Source: Sporosarcina sp. Marseille-Q4063 (GTDB lineage: Bacteria; Bacillota; Bacilli; Bacillales_A; Planococcaceae). From it: DNA of 64,000 bases. Positions within the stretch are counted from its first letter, which is position 1, and every line of letters starts with the position of its first letter. Location: contig NZ_CP070502.1 in NCBI RefSeq assembly GCF_018309085.1, positions 620,001 to 684,000 of the forward strand. The letters run 5' to 3'. This document shows positions 50,138-60,877 of the stretch, piece after piece. The notes beneath the pieces were generated by a model. It was not told the origin of the DNA, ran no database searches, and worked only from the letters and a program-made list of their open reading frames with translations. A program made the position numbers and the translations under genes.

Positions 50138-50518
50138 ATGTTCATCAATATTGAAATGGATTCCGATATTCCTATCTATACACAATTAGCAAATGGATTA
50201 ATCGAAGGGGTTGCGGGTGGCTCCCTTAAACCTGGTGACTCTCTACCATCTGTTCGTTCGCTTGCCAGTGACCTTGGCATTAATATGCATACCGTCAATA
50301 AAGCGTATCGTGAATTAGACAAAAAAGGTATTATTCGAATCATTCCAAAGTCCGGCGCTGTCGTTAACATATTATCATCGGATGAAGTTTCCCGATTGCG
50401 GGTTGAAACCGCGATGCGCCCCGTGATTGCTGAAGCAATGGCAGTAGGTTTATCAAAACATGAAATTACTGAAATGATGAAAGAACTTTTTTCTAAAATT
50501 AAGGAGGAACGACAATGA
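50138..50518 (+). CDS. GntR family regulator, YtrA type
   Basis: A 126-residue protein. The winged helix IYTQLANGLIEGVAGGSLKP, then GDSLPSVRSLASDLGINMHT and VNKAYRELDKKGII, and a short C-terminal helix region without a large ligand domain define the YtrA subfamily, which usually controls an adjacent transporter or membrane protein. ATG at 50,138 follows AAAGGAG. It overlaps the next gene (ATGA). Confidence 0.9.
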   Translation: MFINIEMDSDIPIYTQLANGLIEGVAGGSLKPGDSLPSVRSLASDLGINMHTVNKAYRELDKKGIIRIIPKSGAVVNILSSDEVSRLRVETAMRPVIAEAMAVGLSKHEITEMMKELFSKIKEERQ

Positions 50519-51624
50519 CAAGTTTACTAATGGTTGGTATGGCTATTTTCATCATCGCTATTCAAGCTGCTATACCGTATTTAATAAAGCCAACAATTGT
50601 TTTCGGTGTTACAATTCCTGATACTTATACTAAAAATCATACCTTATTATCTTATAAGAAAATCTATTCATTAATGACTGCAGGGCTGGGCGTACTGATA
50701 ATTACTGCTTTTCTTATTTGGATTCCTGTTTCAAATGCCAGTGAAGAGAACATCGTATTGTTTGGCGTCGCTGCCCAGTTCGCACTGTTATTTAGCAGTA
50801 TGATTCTATATTTTCTTTTTCATGCGAAAACATCACGCTTAAAACGCGATAATAATTGGGGAGCGAATTTAAAACAGATTCGCGTAACGGATCTCGCTGC
50901 TCGAACAGCTGACGAAATGCTACCTTGGTATATTTATATTGTTCCAATGATCATAACAATTGGTTTAATGGCATATATAGCAATCCAATTTGAAAATTTA
51001 CCCGACTTAATTCCTACGCATTGGGGAATTGATGGCCAACCTGATGCTTTTAGTGAGAAAACAGTTTTATCAGTAATGGCACTTCCTTTAATGATACTCA
51101 TTATGCAAGGAATGATGCTAGTAATTAATGAAATGACAAAAAGATCCGGCATTAAAATAAATGCGACAAACAGAAAAAGGTCACGTGCTCAACAATTGTC
51201 ATTCAGAAAATATTCGAGTTGGTTTTTATTTGCAATTACGACTTTACAAACAATCCTATTCGCTTTTCTGCAATTAAGCACGATTCATACTGATATCGGA
51301 AAACCTTCACTTCTATTTGCACTGCCTATCGGCTTTTTAATTGTTACTTTTATCATGACTGGCATTTATGCGTTCAAAGTTGGTCAGGGCGGATCCCGGC
51401 TTGAAGTTGACGTCGTTGATGAGGATAAGCTTGAAGGAATCACTAACTATGATGATGACGAGCACTGGAAAGCCGGTATTTTCTACGTCAATAAAAATGA
51501 TCCTTCCATCTTTGTTGAAAAACGATTTGGCGTTGGATGGTCGATAAATTTTGGTAATCCCATAGGTTATTTCATCATATTCTTACCAATCATATTAATT
51601 CTAGCCATTTCATTTCTTTTATAA
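50515..51624 (+). CDS. DUF1648/DUF5808 membrane protein
   Basis: A 369-residue membrane protein with about eight helices. The central loop FENLPDLIPTHWGIDGQPDA is the DUF1648 mark, and the C-terminal DEHWKAGIFYVNKNDPSIFV with KRFGVGWSINFGNP is the DUF5808 mark. These domains occur in SdpI-like immunity and other bacteriocin-related proteins, but a role here is not established. Translationally coupled to the YtrA-type regulator. Confidence 0.88.
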   Translation: MTSLLMVGMAIFIIAIQAAIPYLIKPTIVFGVTIPDTYTKNHTLLSYKKIYSLMTAGLGVLIITAFLIWIPVSNASEENIVLFGVAAQFALLFSSMILYFLFHAKTSRLKRDNNWGANLKQIRVTDLAARTADEMLPWYIYIVPMIITIGLMAYIAIQFENLPDLIPTHWGIDGQPDAFSEKTVLSVMALPLMILIMQGMMLVINEMTKRSGIKINATNRKRSRAQQLSFRKYSSWFLFAITTLQTILFAFLQLSTIHTDIGKPSLLFALPIGFLIVTFIMTGIYAFKVGQGGSRLEVDVVDEDKLEGITNYDDDEHWKAGIFYVNKNDPSIFVEKRFGVGWSINFGNPIGYFIIFLPIILILAISFLL

Positions 51625-51631
51625 AAATAGT

Positions 51632-51668
51632 AAAGGCAGCTAACATTTTTCTTGTTAGCTGCCTTTTG
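51632..51668 (+). terminator. Terminator of the GntR/DUF1648 operon
   Basis: AAGGCAGCTAACA...TGTTAGCTGCCTT then TTGTT. Confidence 0.9.
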
Positions 51669-51732
51669 TTATGGTTTAAGAAACTATAAAATCTCGGACT
51701 GTGGATATCTTCCGACTAAGAGATTTCACGTC

Positions 51733-51843
51733 TAGCTCCAGGCGCCAGCCCCTCGGGTCATAAGCAATCGAGCGATGCGGCAAAAAGCGCCACCTCGTTC
51801 GATTGCTTATGCCTGTCGGGGCTAAACGGGCGCCTTGCGCTTT
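51733..51843. repeat. Dispersed palindromic repeat, family E, copy 3 (best formed)
   Basis: GGCGCCAGCCCC at the left and GGGGCTAAACGGGCGCC at the right, with an inner stem CATAAGCAATCGA/TCGATTGCTTATG and centre GCGGCAAAAAGCGCC. About 110 bp. Same architecture as copies at 21,868 and 23,697. Confidence 0.85.
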
Positions 51844-51849
51844 TGTTCA

Positions 51850-52833
51850 TTAACTAAAAATGCTTGTACTATGAAGCGGTTGTAGTCTTGCTTTAGGGTC
51901 TATATGTGCTTTGGCATGGTTCACTGCGATTGGCGCTTCGCCGAGTCCTACGGCAATGAGCTTAACTTTACCATCATATGTGGTAACGTCACCAGCTGCA
52001 TAGATTCCTTCAATATTTGTTTCCATGCGGCTATTGACAATAATCGAGTTCCGATCCATGTCAACACCCCAGTCTTTCAATGGTCCCAATGAAGAAATGT
52101 TGCCGTAGTTAACGATTAAGTGATCAACAGAAACGCGTTCTTCGCTGCCATCTCTGGATGCAAGAACGAGTTCTTTAACGTTTCCGTCTTCCCCTTCAAT
52201 CGCTTTCACATTCAATGAAGTTTTTACATCTACTTTAGACTCCATCAATTGGTTAACGCTTGTCTCATGCGCCGTAAAACGTTCTCTGCGATGTACGAGC
52301 GTTACGCTTGATGCGATATCTTCAAGCATTAATGCCCAGTCAACTGCTGAGTCACCGCCACCACAAACAACAACATTTTTTTCTTTAAAAATAGAAAGAT
52401 CTTTTATACCATAATGAAGCGTCTTTTCTTCAAATTCAACTTCTTCTTTCAGGCCGATTTTTCTTGGACGAAATGCACCTATTCCAGCTGTTAGAACTAT
52501 CGTACGTGTTAGATGAACGCCTTTATCTGTTTTCAGTATAAAATGATCTCCATCGCGTTCTACTGAGAGCGCAGTTTCACCAAGCAGTATTTCCGGTTTT
52601 GCATAATGCGCTTGCGTCACTAAATTCGCTACAAAGTCTTTCGCGAGTATTTTAGGAAATCCTCCGACGTCGTATATATATTTATCAGGATACAGTTCGA
52701 TTAACTGCCCGCCAAGTTGTGGTAAGCTATCGATAATTTTTACCGACATTTCGCGCATCCCAGCATAAAACGAAGCGAAAAGACCAGTAGGCCCGCCTCC
52801 GATAATTGTAATATCAACAATTTCGTTATCCAT
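51850..52833 (-). CDS. Ferredoxin-NADP reductase (YumC type)
   Basis: A 327-residue flavoprotein of the thioredoxin-reductase-like group without the redox Cys pair. FAD motif IIGGGPTGLFASFYAGMR at 9-28, NADPH motif VVVCGGGDSAVDWALML near 155-171, second FAD motif GIYAAGDVTTYDG near 280. It reduces ferredoxin or flavodoxin with NADPH. The upstream region has AGTGTTTAATTT before ATG; no strong ribosome binding site. Single-gene unit. Confidence 0.92.
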   Translation of the reverse strand: MDNEIVDITIIGGGPTGLFASFYAGMREMSVKIIDSLPQLGGQLIELYPDKYIYDVGGFPKILAKDFVANLVTQAHYAKPEILLGETALSVERDGDHFILKTDKGVHLTRTIVLTAGIGAFRPRKIGLKEEVEFEEKTLHYGIKDLSIFKEKNVVVCGGGDSAVDWALMLEDIASSVTLVHRRERFTAHETSVNQLMESKVDVKTSLNVKAIEGEDGNVKELVLASRDGSEERVSVDHLIVNYGNISSLGPLKDWGVDMDRNSIIVNSRMETNIEGIYAAGDVTTYDGKVKLIAVGLGEAPIAVNHAKAHIDPKARLQPLHSTSIFS

Positions 52834-52963
52834 AAATTAAACACTCCAATTAAAATAGTAAGTACGAAATACGTAAAATTTACCCCATAACTATATTATC
52901 TACTAACAGGACGAAAAAAACACATAATTTGTTTCCATATTTCAATAGAGTAGGATTCACTTT

Positions 52964-53248
52964 TTATTCTTGGTAATGCTGTTTGCAAAATTTCTCGACT
53001 TCCAAAAGTTCATCTTCATCTAATTGAAAATCAATAAAAGCATCCGTTTCCCGTTCGAAAAAGTGAGCAACGACAACACGTTCACCTTGTTCATCCACAG
53101 CAAAAATTGTACGAACACCAATGCCGGCTTCCGTGTATAGATCGTCATCTTCATCAAGCGTTATATATAATCGAAATTCATAGCGATCACCTTGGATCAA
53201 ACCTGTTGGATCAACAAGTTGTTCAACAATATATTCATTTATTTCCAT
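52964..53248 (-). CDS. DUF6509-like acidic protein
   Basis: A 94-residue acidic soluble protein: EQLVDPTGLIQGDRYEFRLY, ITLDEDDDLYTEAGIGVRTI, FAVDEQGERVVVAHFFE and DEDELLEVEKFCKQHY. It resembles DUF6509 of Bacillales as I remember it; function unknown. GAGGATG precedes the ATG. It lies between yumC-like and ATPase genes, same strand. Confidence 0.7.
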   Translation of the reverse strand: MEINEYIVEQLVDPTGLIQGDRYEFRLYITLDEDDDLYTEAGIGVRTIFAVDEQGERVVVAHFFERETDAFIDFQLDEDELLEVEKFCKQHYQE

Positions 53249-53326
53249 TTAAAAATCATCCTCACATTCAACTATCTATTCTAACACGAATCCCATTTTG
53301 AACATAATACAATGAATGAATTACAT

Positions 53327-55953
53327 TTACCGTTTCGCTAATTTTACTATTTCATTTATGACGATCGGTAAAATGCTTAACCCCAGGATTGTCAGCCAAT
53401 TCGCCATTGATAATGACTGCACACTAAATATAGAAGCAATCGGGCCAACCGATACAATCGTTATTTGTAGGACTATCCCCAATAATATCGAATAAATCAA
53501 GAATTTATTCTTGAAAATACCAGCTTTAAATATGGATTCTTCCCTCGATCTAAAATTTAAGGAATGGGCTAGTTGTGCGAAGCTGAGCGCTATAAATGCC
53601 ATTGTCTGCCCATGAATCAGTGCTGATTCTGAAATTGTTTCCCTAAACATTGAAAGAAAACTCCCTGTATACTGCCTTGATGAATAAATTCCAATCATAA
53701 ATGCAATAAGTGTAATTGCACCTATAAGAAGTCCATTGAAAAATAAAAACGGCAGTGCATCTTTAAATATGGTTTCTTTTTGGTTCCTAGGCTTTTCCTT
53801 CATTACGCCAGACTCTTCCGGGTCAACTCCTAAAGAAAGTGCAGGAAACATATCTGTTACAAGATTTATCCACAAAATATGGATGGGTCTTAAAATTAGT
53901 GGCCATCCAAGTGCAATAGCTGTAAATAATGCAATGATTTCACCTAAATTACACGATAACAGAAATAAAATTGACTTTTTAATATTTCGATAGATGGTGC
54001 GTCCTTCTTCAATCGCTTTAACAATAGATGAAAAGTTATCGTCTGTTAACACCATATCTGATGCGCCTTTTGCGACATCAGTACCGGTGATTCCCATAGC
54101 TACACCAACATCTGCAGATTTTAACGATGGTGCATCATTTACCCCGTCACCCGTCATTGAAACGGTGTTCCCTTTCGTTTTCAAGGCTTGGACAATTCTT
54201 ACCTTGTGTTTTGGTGAAACACGTGCGTAAACATTTAGATGCTCACTTTTTTCAAGTAATTCTTCTTCGGATAAACCATCAAGGATTTTCCCTTCAATTA
54301 CTTCCATTTTATCTGTAGCGATTCCTAAATCGCTCGCAATCGCAAATGCCGTATCTTTATGATCGCCTGTTATCATCACGGTTCGGATGCCAGCATTTTT
54401 CGTCAACTTAATGGATTCTTTAACTTCTTCACGAGGTGGATCAATCATACCCACTAAACCAATAAACGTCATTTCCTCTTCGAATGATTCAAGATCAATA
54501 CCGTCCAACTTATCTACCTTTTTATAAGCTGACCCCAGTACTCGTAATGCCTCGGAAGACATCGATTCAGCAGCTTCTTCAATTGTTTTACGCATAGCCT
54601 CTTTCAACAAGACCGGTCCATCATTTGTTTCAATATATGTACACCTTGGCAGTATGCTATCTATCGCCCCTTTCGTTTGAGACAAAACTTTGGAATCATT
54701 CTCATGAATGGTCGTCATCAATTTGCGTGTTGAATCGAAGGGTATCTCGGCAACTCTCGGAATACTTCGTTCGAGTTTCGCTTTGTTCAGACCAAACTTC
54801 TCGCTCGCAACAAGTAATGCGATTTCAGTAGGATCGCCCGTTTCATTAGTTGGCGTATAAGTCGAATCATTACAAAGTAAAATGTTTTTGAAAAGACCTT
54901 GTTGAAGATAATCTTCAGAATTGGTTTCGGATAGATTAAATAAATTATTTCCAACAAAGAACTTTGTTACTGTCATTCGATTTTGTGTTAACGTACCTGT
55001 TTTATCAGAACAGATGACATTGACGGACCCTAACGCTTCAACAGCAGGCAATTTTGAATGATGACATTTTGCTTAATCATTCGTTGCACACCAATTGCAA
55101 GGACAATGGACACGATAGCCGGCATTCCTTCAGGTATTGCCGCAACAGCTAAGCTCACCGCTAACATAAACATTTCTAAATACCCGCGGCCTTGGAAAAC
55201 GCCAATTATGAAAATAACCGCACATATTGTTAATGCGGCAATCCCTAGATACTTGCCTAACTGAGCAAGATTTTTCTGCAAAGGGGTTTCTTCGTCTTTT
55301 GCTGTATGGAGCATTGTCGCAATCTTACCTATTTCTGTTTCCATTCCGGTCGCAATAGCGATACCCGTTGCCCGACCATTTGTGGCCAATGTAGACGCAA
55401 ATGCTAAATCTTTTCTGTCTCCTATTGGCATTGATTCGTCTCCAATAAAATCTGCATTTTTATCTACCGGAACAGATTCACCCGTCAGTACCGCTTCTTC
55501 AACTTTTAGATTCACAGATTCAACCAACTTTAAGTCACATGGAATGTATCTGCCTGCGTCTAGTATAATGATATCGCCAACAACAACTTCTTCCGAGGAT
55601 ATTTCTTGTTGCTTACCCCCTCTTCTGACCAATGCTTTTGGCGTAGACATATTTTGTAACGCTTCAAGTGCTTCTTCAGCTTTGGATTCTTGAATGACGC
55701 CAACAATGGCATTAATGACTACAACGACTCCGATTATAATTGAATCTGTTATTTCACCTAAAATACCAGAAATGACAGAGGCGATAATCAGAACGTAAAT
55801 TAAGGCGTTATTAATTTGGGCAAAGAGACGCTGGAATATTGAAACTCGTTTAGAACCTTGTAATTTGTTCGGACCGAACTCTTTTAATTTTCGAGCCGCT
55901 TCTTCTTCGCTTAATCCAACCGATGGATTTGTTTCAGGTAGCTGATTATGCAC
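53327..55953 (-). pseudogene. Calcium-type P-type ATPase, frameshifted
   Basis: Two frames together cover a whole P2A ATPase of about 875 residues. The first (55,953-55,030, GTG start after AGGAGG) has the N-terminal domain, LTGESVPVDK and the PEGMPAIVSIVLAIGVQRMI helix, then ends in an unrelated tail. The second (to 53,327) begins LPAVEALGSVNVICSDKTGT with the phosphorylated Asp, then TGDGVNDAPSL and six C-terminal helices. One missing base in ATTC-AAAATTG at about 55,050 accounts for the break. Without a shift the product lacks its phosphorylation site. Confidence 0.9.
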
Positions 55954-56118
55954 TGCAGATTGCCTCCTATTTCTGTACTATTATCAAGTCTCTAATAAAC
56001 ATATGATTATATTATATAGCCATGAAAACAACTTTTGAATAAGTATTGCTTTTTTTATAAAAGTAATGAAGAATAGTAATTGTGCGGCATTTCACTTAAT
56101 ACTTAGGAGGTAATAGAG

Positions 56119-57816
56119 TTGTTGAAATTTGAAGATTTTCAATATGTTAGACCCGACATGAATGAAATTAAAAATGAATTTAAAGTTTTTCTTGCAGAAT
56201 TCCGAAATGCAAGCTCGTTTGAACAGCAAAATGAAGTTATTGAAAAAATCATTGCCATCGGAAATGAATTTTCAACACAAGCCAATCTTGTTTACATTCG
56301 TGCTTCCATTAATACAAATGATGAGTTTTATCAAAAAGAACGTGATTATTTTGATGAAATTGAACCTGAATATCAAGAACTTGATACTGCATATTACAAA
56401 GAACTTGTATCCACTCCATTTAGAAAACAACTCGAAGAAAAATGGGGTGCACAATTATTTGCACTCGCAGAAAACTCTATTAAATCTTTTTCGCCAGAAG
56501 TTCTGCCTCTTTTACAACAGGAAAATAAATTGGCTTCTGATTACTCGAAACTCGTTGCTTCGGCACAGATTGAGTTTGACGGTAAAACATTGACGCTAGC
56601 ACAATTAGCACCATATGCTGAGTCAACAGAACGCTCAGTTCGAAAATCTGCCATGGAAGCTTCTTATAAGTTCTACGCTGACAATGGCGACAAGTTTGAT
56701 GAAATATACGACAAGCTCGTTAAACTACGTCATGAAATCGCAACGACTTTAGGGTTTAAGAACTTTGTAGAACTTGGCTACTTACGTATGAATCGAATTG
56801 GTTACAATGCTGAAATGGTTAAAAACTTCCGCGATCAAGTTAGAGACCACATCGTTCCTCTAGCGAATCGTTTATATGAACGCCAAGCGGAACGAATCGA
56901 AGTTGATACATTAAAGTTTTATGATCAATCCCTTAACTTCTTAACCGGAAATGCAACACCGCAGGGCAGTCCTGAGTGGATTATTGAAAACGGTAAAAAA
57001 ATGTATGCCGAGTTATCACCTGAAACAGATGAGTTTTTCCGGTACATGACTGATAAAAACTTGATGGACCTTGAAGCGAAAACAGGCAAAGAGGCAGGCG
57101 GTTATTGTACCTTTATCGATAATTATGACTCCCCTTTTATCTTTTCAAACTTCAATGGTACTTCTGGAGATATCGATGTATTAACACATGAAGCCGGGCA
57201 TGCCTTCCAAGTCTATTGCAGTCGCAATATCGGTATTCCTGAATACATGTGGCCGACGCATGAAGGTGCAGAAATCCACTCGATGAGCATGGAATTTTTC
57301 ACTTGGCCTTGGATGGAATTGTTTTTCAAAGAACAGACTGATAAATATAAATTCGCCCATTTAAGTAGCAGTCTTCTATTTTTACCGTATGGCGTAGCAG
57401 TTGACGAGTTTCAACATGCTGTATATGAAAATCCTGAAATGACACCAGCTGAACGTAAAGCTGCATGGAAAGAAATCGAAGCGACTTATTTGCCTTCACG
57501 CGATTATGATGGCATTCATTACTTGGAATCGGGCAGTGTTTGGCAACGCCAAGGTCATATCTATCAATCACCGTTTTATTATATCGACTATACACTTGCA
57601 CAAATTTGCGCGTTCCAATTTTGGAAACGTTCACAAGAAGATCAAGAGAGCGCGTGGAAAGATTACTTGCATCTTTGTAAACTTGGCGGATCAAAACCAT
57701 TCACGGAGCTAGTTGCTGAAGCCAATCTGATTTCACCGTTTGCAGATGGCTGTGTTGAATCAGTAATTGGAACAATAGAATCTTGGTTAGATTCAGTAGA
57801 CGATAAAGCATTATAA
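56119..57816 (+). CDS. M3 family oligoendopeptidase (PepF-like)
   Basis: A 565-residue zinc peptidase that cleaves short peptides in the cytoplasm. HEAGH at 357-361 (LTHEAGHAFQVY) binds zinc, and the downstream Glu is in THEGAEIHSMSMEFF near 381-395. Length and N-terminal helices fit the bacterial M3B oligoendopeptidases. Start TTG at 56,119 (a second TTG follows), AGGAGG upstream. Single-gene unit. Confidence 0.93.
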   Translation: MLKFEDFQYVRPDMNEIKNEFKVFLAEFRNASSFEQQNEVIEKIIAIGNEFSTQANLVYIRASINTNDEFYQKERDYFDEIEPEYQELDTAYYKELVSTPFRKQLEEKWGAQLFALAENSIKSFSPEVLPLLQQENKLASDYSKLVASAQIEFDGKTLTLAQLAPYAESTERSVRKSAMEASYKFYADNGDKFDEIYDKLVKLRHEIATTLGFKNFVELGYLRMNRIGYNAEMVKNFRDQVRDHIVPLANRLYERQAERIEVDTLKFYDQSLNFLTGNATPQGSPEWIIENGKKMYAELSPETDEFFRYMTDKNLMDLEAKTGKEAGGYCTFIDNYDSPFIFSNFNGTSGDIDVLTHEAGHAFQVYCSRNIGIPEYMWPTHEGAEIHSMSMEFFTWPWMELFFKEQTDKYKFAHLSSSLLFLPYGVAVDEFQHAVYENPEMTPAERKAAWKEIEATYLPSRDYDGIHYLESGSVWQRQGHIYQSPFYYIDYTLAQICAFQFWKRSQEDQESAWKDYLHLCKLGGSKPFTELVAEANLISPFADGCVESVIGTIESWLDSVDDKAL

Positions 57817-57822
57817 GAAAAC

Positions 57823-57860
57823 AATGGGACTGTCCAAATTATATCGGACAGTCCCATTAT
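57823..57860. terminator. Bidirectional terminator between the M3 peptidase gene and fhs
   Basis: AATGGGACTGTCC...GGACAGTCCCATT. Confidence 0.88.
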
Positions 57861-57869
57861 TAATTCACG

Positions 57870-59555
57870 CTACATCAAACCGATCGCATTTCCATTTTCA
57901 TCAACATCCATATTTAATGCTGCCGGTGATTTTGGTAACCCTGGCATCGTCATAATATCGCCTGTTAGGCAGACTAAGAAACCTGCGCCGAGTTTAGGGA
58001 TAATTTCGCGCACAGTAATTGAAAAACCTTCAGGCCGTCCCAAAAGTTTAGGCTCGTCTGAAAATGAATACTGTGTTTTCGCCATGCAAATCGGCAAGAC
58101 GTCCCACCCATTTCGTTCGATGTCTTTCATATTGCGTTGTGCTTGGTCAGTAAAAATAACATCTTCCCCGCCGTAAACTTGTTGTACAATTTTACGAACT
58201 TTATTGTAGATGGATTCTTCGACATCATATAAAGCAGCGAAATTGTTTGGTTCGTTAAGCACATCGAGCACCTCTTTCGCTAGCTCTATGCCGCCTTCTC
58301 CTCCGTCTTCCCAAACATTTGCGATTGCCACACGAATCCCCTTCTCTTTACACCAATTTAGAATGGCATCTATTTCAGACGGGGAGTCCTTGATGAAACG
58401 GTTGATCCCGACGACAGGCTCTACTCCGAAAGTACGAATTGTCTCAATATGTTTTGCTAAATTTGGAAGCCCTTGAATGACTGCTTCTGTATTTTCAATG
58501 GCCAGGTCACTTTTTAATACACCACCGTGCATTTTAAGGGCACGAACGGTTGCTACGACCACGACCGCATCTGGTGAAAAGCCCCCTTGCCTTGCTTTAA
58601 TATTCATGAATTTTTCTGCGCCTAGATCTGAACCAAATCCCGCTTCTGTAATGACAAAGTCAGCAAGGTGCCTTGCAGTATTCGTTGCAATTAAAGAGTT
58701 GCAGCCATGCGCAATATTCGCGAAAGGTCCTCCGTGAATTAATGCCGGCGTGCCTTCAATCGTCTGCACCAAGTTCGGTTTAAATGCTTCTTTAAGCAAT
58801 AACGTCAACGCGCCTTCAACGCCAAGATCAGCGACTGTAACCGCTTCCTTTTTATATGTGTAACCGATGACAATGCGTGAAATACGTTCTTTTAAGTCAA
58901 TTAGGTCCTTTGCTAAACAAAAGACTGCCATGATTTCAGAGGCGACTGTAATATCAAAACCATCTTCACGCGGAATTCCTTGTGCGGGTCCGCCGAGGCC
59001 TATTGTCACATGTCGCAACGCTCGGTCATTCATATCAAGAACTCGTTTCCATGTGATTCTACGAGGGTCTAATTGCAACTCGTTACCCCTATGTAGATGA
59101 TTATCAATGAGTGCACTTAAAGCATTATTTGCTGTTGTAATTGCATGGATATCACCATTAAAATGTAGATTAATTTCCTCCATTGGAAGCACCTGAGCAT
59201 ATCCGCCGCCAGTGGCTCCGCCTTTCATGCCCATGACAGGCCCGAGTGAAGGCTCGCGCAATGCAATCATCACTTTTTCATTAAGTTTTGTAAATGCATC
59301 AGCAAGTCCTACAGTTACTGTCGATTTTCCTTCACCAGCCGGAGTCGGGCTAATTGCTGTGACAAGAATAACTTTTCCTTTTGTTGTTGTTTTCTTTAAT
59401 TTTGTAACATCAATTTTTGCTTTATATCTGCCAAATGGTTCAACTGCTTCCTCAGGAATACCTGCCGCGAAAGCAATATCCCAAATTGATTTCATTTCAG
59501 CGCGTGTTGCAATTTCCAAATCAGTGAGCGGTTCAACTTTTCTAGTCATTTCCAT
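57870..59555 (-). CDS. fhs: Formate-tetrahydrofolate ligase
   Basis: A 561-residue enzyme joining formate to THF using ATP. The P-loop [14 protein letters not shown] is at about 71-84, followed by [40 protein letters not shown] and [19 protein letters not shown] at the end. ATG at 59,555 is used; ATG at 59,549 and GTG at 59,561 are alternatives. Its upstream side is occupied by the TnpB element, whose end abuts the promoter. Confidence 0.96.
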   Translation of the reverse strand: MEMTRKVEPLTDLEIATRAEMKSIWDIAFAAGIPEEAVEPFGRYKAKIDVTKLKKTTTKGKVILVTAISPTPAGEGKSTVTVGLADAFTKLNEKVMIALREPSLGPVMGMKGGATGGGYAQVLPMEEINLHFNGDIHAITTANNALSALIDNHLHRGNELQLDPRRITWKRVLDMNDRALRHVTIGLGGPAQGIPREDGFDITVASEIMAVFCLAKDLIDLKERISRIVIGYTYKKEAVTVADLGVEGALTLLLKEAFKPNLVQTIEGTPALIHGGPFANIAHGCNSLIATNTARHLADFVITEAGFGSDLGAEKFMNIKARQGGFSPDAVVVVATVRALKMHGGVLKSDLAIENTEAVIQGLPNLAKHIETIRTFGVEPVVGINRFIKDSPSEIDAILNWCKEKGIRVAIANVWEDGGEGGIELAKEVLDVLNEPNNFAALYDVEESIYNKVRKIVQQVYGGEDVIFTDQAQRNMKDIERNGWDVLPICMAKTQYSFSDEPKLLGRPEGFSITVREIIPKLGAGFLVCLTGDIMTMPGLPKSPAALNMDVDENGNAIGLM

Positions 59556-59576
59556 CCCCACTTTCCCTTTTCTTCT

Positions 59577-59605
59577 ATTATATCGCTCATTTCATAGGAT
59601 AGACA
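59577..59605 (-). promoter_or_regulatory. Probable fhs promoter
   Basis: Minus strand TGTCTA (59,605-59,600), 17 bases, TATAAT (59,582-59,577). The -35 is weak. The TnpB element ends only about 10 bases upstream. Confidence 0.6.
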
Positions 59606-59611
59606 GACATA

Positions 59612-59758
59612 TTGTCAGCTACCCCACGACTAAGTCGGGGGCTTGTAACCGCCCGGTAGTATAGCGTTCCTTCGGAACTCCTACCTTTACAATGGCCAAA
59701 AAAACCACTGGCGTTACATCATGGGCAGACTGACATCCACCCTACCTGGCTAGCAATG
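59612..59758 (-). ncRNA. Probable TnpB guide RNA (omega RNA) region
   Basis: In TnpB systems the RNA covers the 3' end of tnpB and the element's right end, and its last bases, taken from flanking DNA, act as guide. Here the region has several hairpins (GTAGGAGTTCCGAAGGAACG; CCCGACTTAGTCGTGGGG). If the end is at GTAGCTGAC, the guide would begin AATATGTCTGTC in the fhs promoter region. Inferred by family. Confidence 0.5.
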
Positions 59759-60877
59759 CTAGGCAGATACTCTACCAAGGTACTTCAAACTTCCCTTATT
59801 ATAGAGATTCATAGCTCCAATGCGATCATCATTAGAGCTATAATTACATTTCTTGCAAGTAAAAAGTCGCAGCCTTTTGTTCCTATTGTTTTTATCTCTA
59901 TGGCTACATTTCGGACAATCTTGCGAAGTGTATTTAGGATCCACTAATAAGACCTCGGATTTACAAAGCTGCGATTTATAAGTTAAGAAGTCTCTAAATT
60001 GGGCAAAAGCCCAAGAAACAGAGGTATATCTATTTTTTCTACGTACTTTTTCGAGGGATTTTCTGATGCCCGATAAATTTTCCAAAACAAAAAGCGTATT
60101 TTCGCCATATTGGTTTACGAGTGTCTTAGTTATCTGATGATTTACATCAGTCATCCAACGGTTCTCTCGTCCACCAATTTTCTTCAGTCTTCGGCGAGCA
60201 GAAGGTGTCCGCTTCCTTTGAAGTTCTTGTCGCAACATTTTAAAGTGGGCTCTTTTTTGTTTAATTTGCTTACCGCTAAAAAATTGTGTTTTCCCACTAT
60301 TATCATAGATGGTGGCGATGAAATTGATGCCTAAATCAACACCCACCAGATTCATAAGGTTATTTTGGTCTAAAGTCGGAACTTTTTTCGACATAGGGAT
60401 GTGCAAATAATACTTATTCTTCCTTGCAATTAATTTAGCTGTACCAAATTTCCAAGTGCCGTTGAAAAAGTTTTTCATACCTTTGGTATTGTAATTCGAA
60501 ACAACTCGACCATAGATAGTGTTTAAGGAGATTGTATCTCCTCTAAAGCTGTAATCACGATTACGAACCAAATCATATTCAGAACGCTTATAAATTGCTA
60601 GAGTATTTTTGACTCCATTTGAGTCCATAGATTTATATTTCGCTACAACAGACCTACTTACACTACAAGCCATTTGAGATTTCAATTTGAATTTTTCTCT
60701 TAATGATTGATAGGTTATTTTTTGCAAACTACTATTCACTCTGATGTTGGACCTATGTGCGATCCCCGATGCAAAATTAAGAGCTTCTCTAAAAGCGCGG
60801 GCCGTATCTAATAATTTAGGTTTATCCTTTTCATTAGGATAAAGTCTGATTTTAGCGGTAATAGTAATATCCATCAT
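59759..60877 (-). CDS. tnpB: RNA-guided endonuclease TnpB
   Basis: A 372-residue TnpB. The RuvC triad is Asp181 (LVGVDLGINF), Glu266 (FVLENLSG) and Asp350 or 351 (SNDDRIGAMNL). A zinc ribbon has Cys321, Cys324, Cys341 and Cys344 (CPKC, CKKC). The N-terminal wedge is complete. It appears intact and probably active as an RNA-guided nuclease that favours element retention. AGGAGGTG precedes the ATG. Confidence 0.93.
   Translation of the reverse strand: MMDITITAKIRLYPNEKDKPKLLDTARAFREALNFASGIAHRSNIRVNSSLQKITYQSLREKFKLKSQMACSVSRSVVAKYKSMDSNGVKNTLAIYKRSEYDLVRNRDYSFRGDTISLNTIYGRVVSNYNTKGMKNFFNGTWKFGTAKLIARKNKYYLHIPMSKKVPTLDQNNLMNLVGVDLGINFIATIYDNSGKTQFFSGKQIKQKRAHFKMLRQELQRKRTPSARRRLKKIGGRENRWMTDVNHQITKTLVNQYGENTLFVLENLSGIRKSLEKVRRKNRYTSVSWAFAQFRDFLTYKSQLCKSEVLLVDPKYTSQDCPKCSHRDKNNRNKRLRLFTCKKCNYSSNDDRIGAMNLYNKGSLKYLGRVSA

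Noticed and set aside
53327-55051. Stand-alone second ATPase gene starting at 55,051
   Set aside because: It starts in the middle of a conserved segment, has no ribosome binding site, and aligns as direct continuation of the upstream frame.
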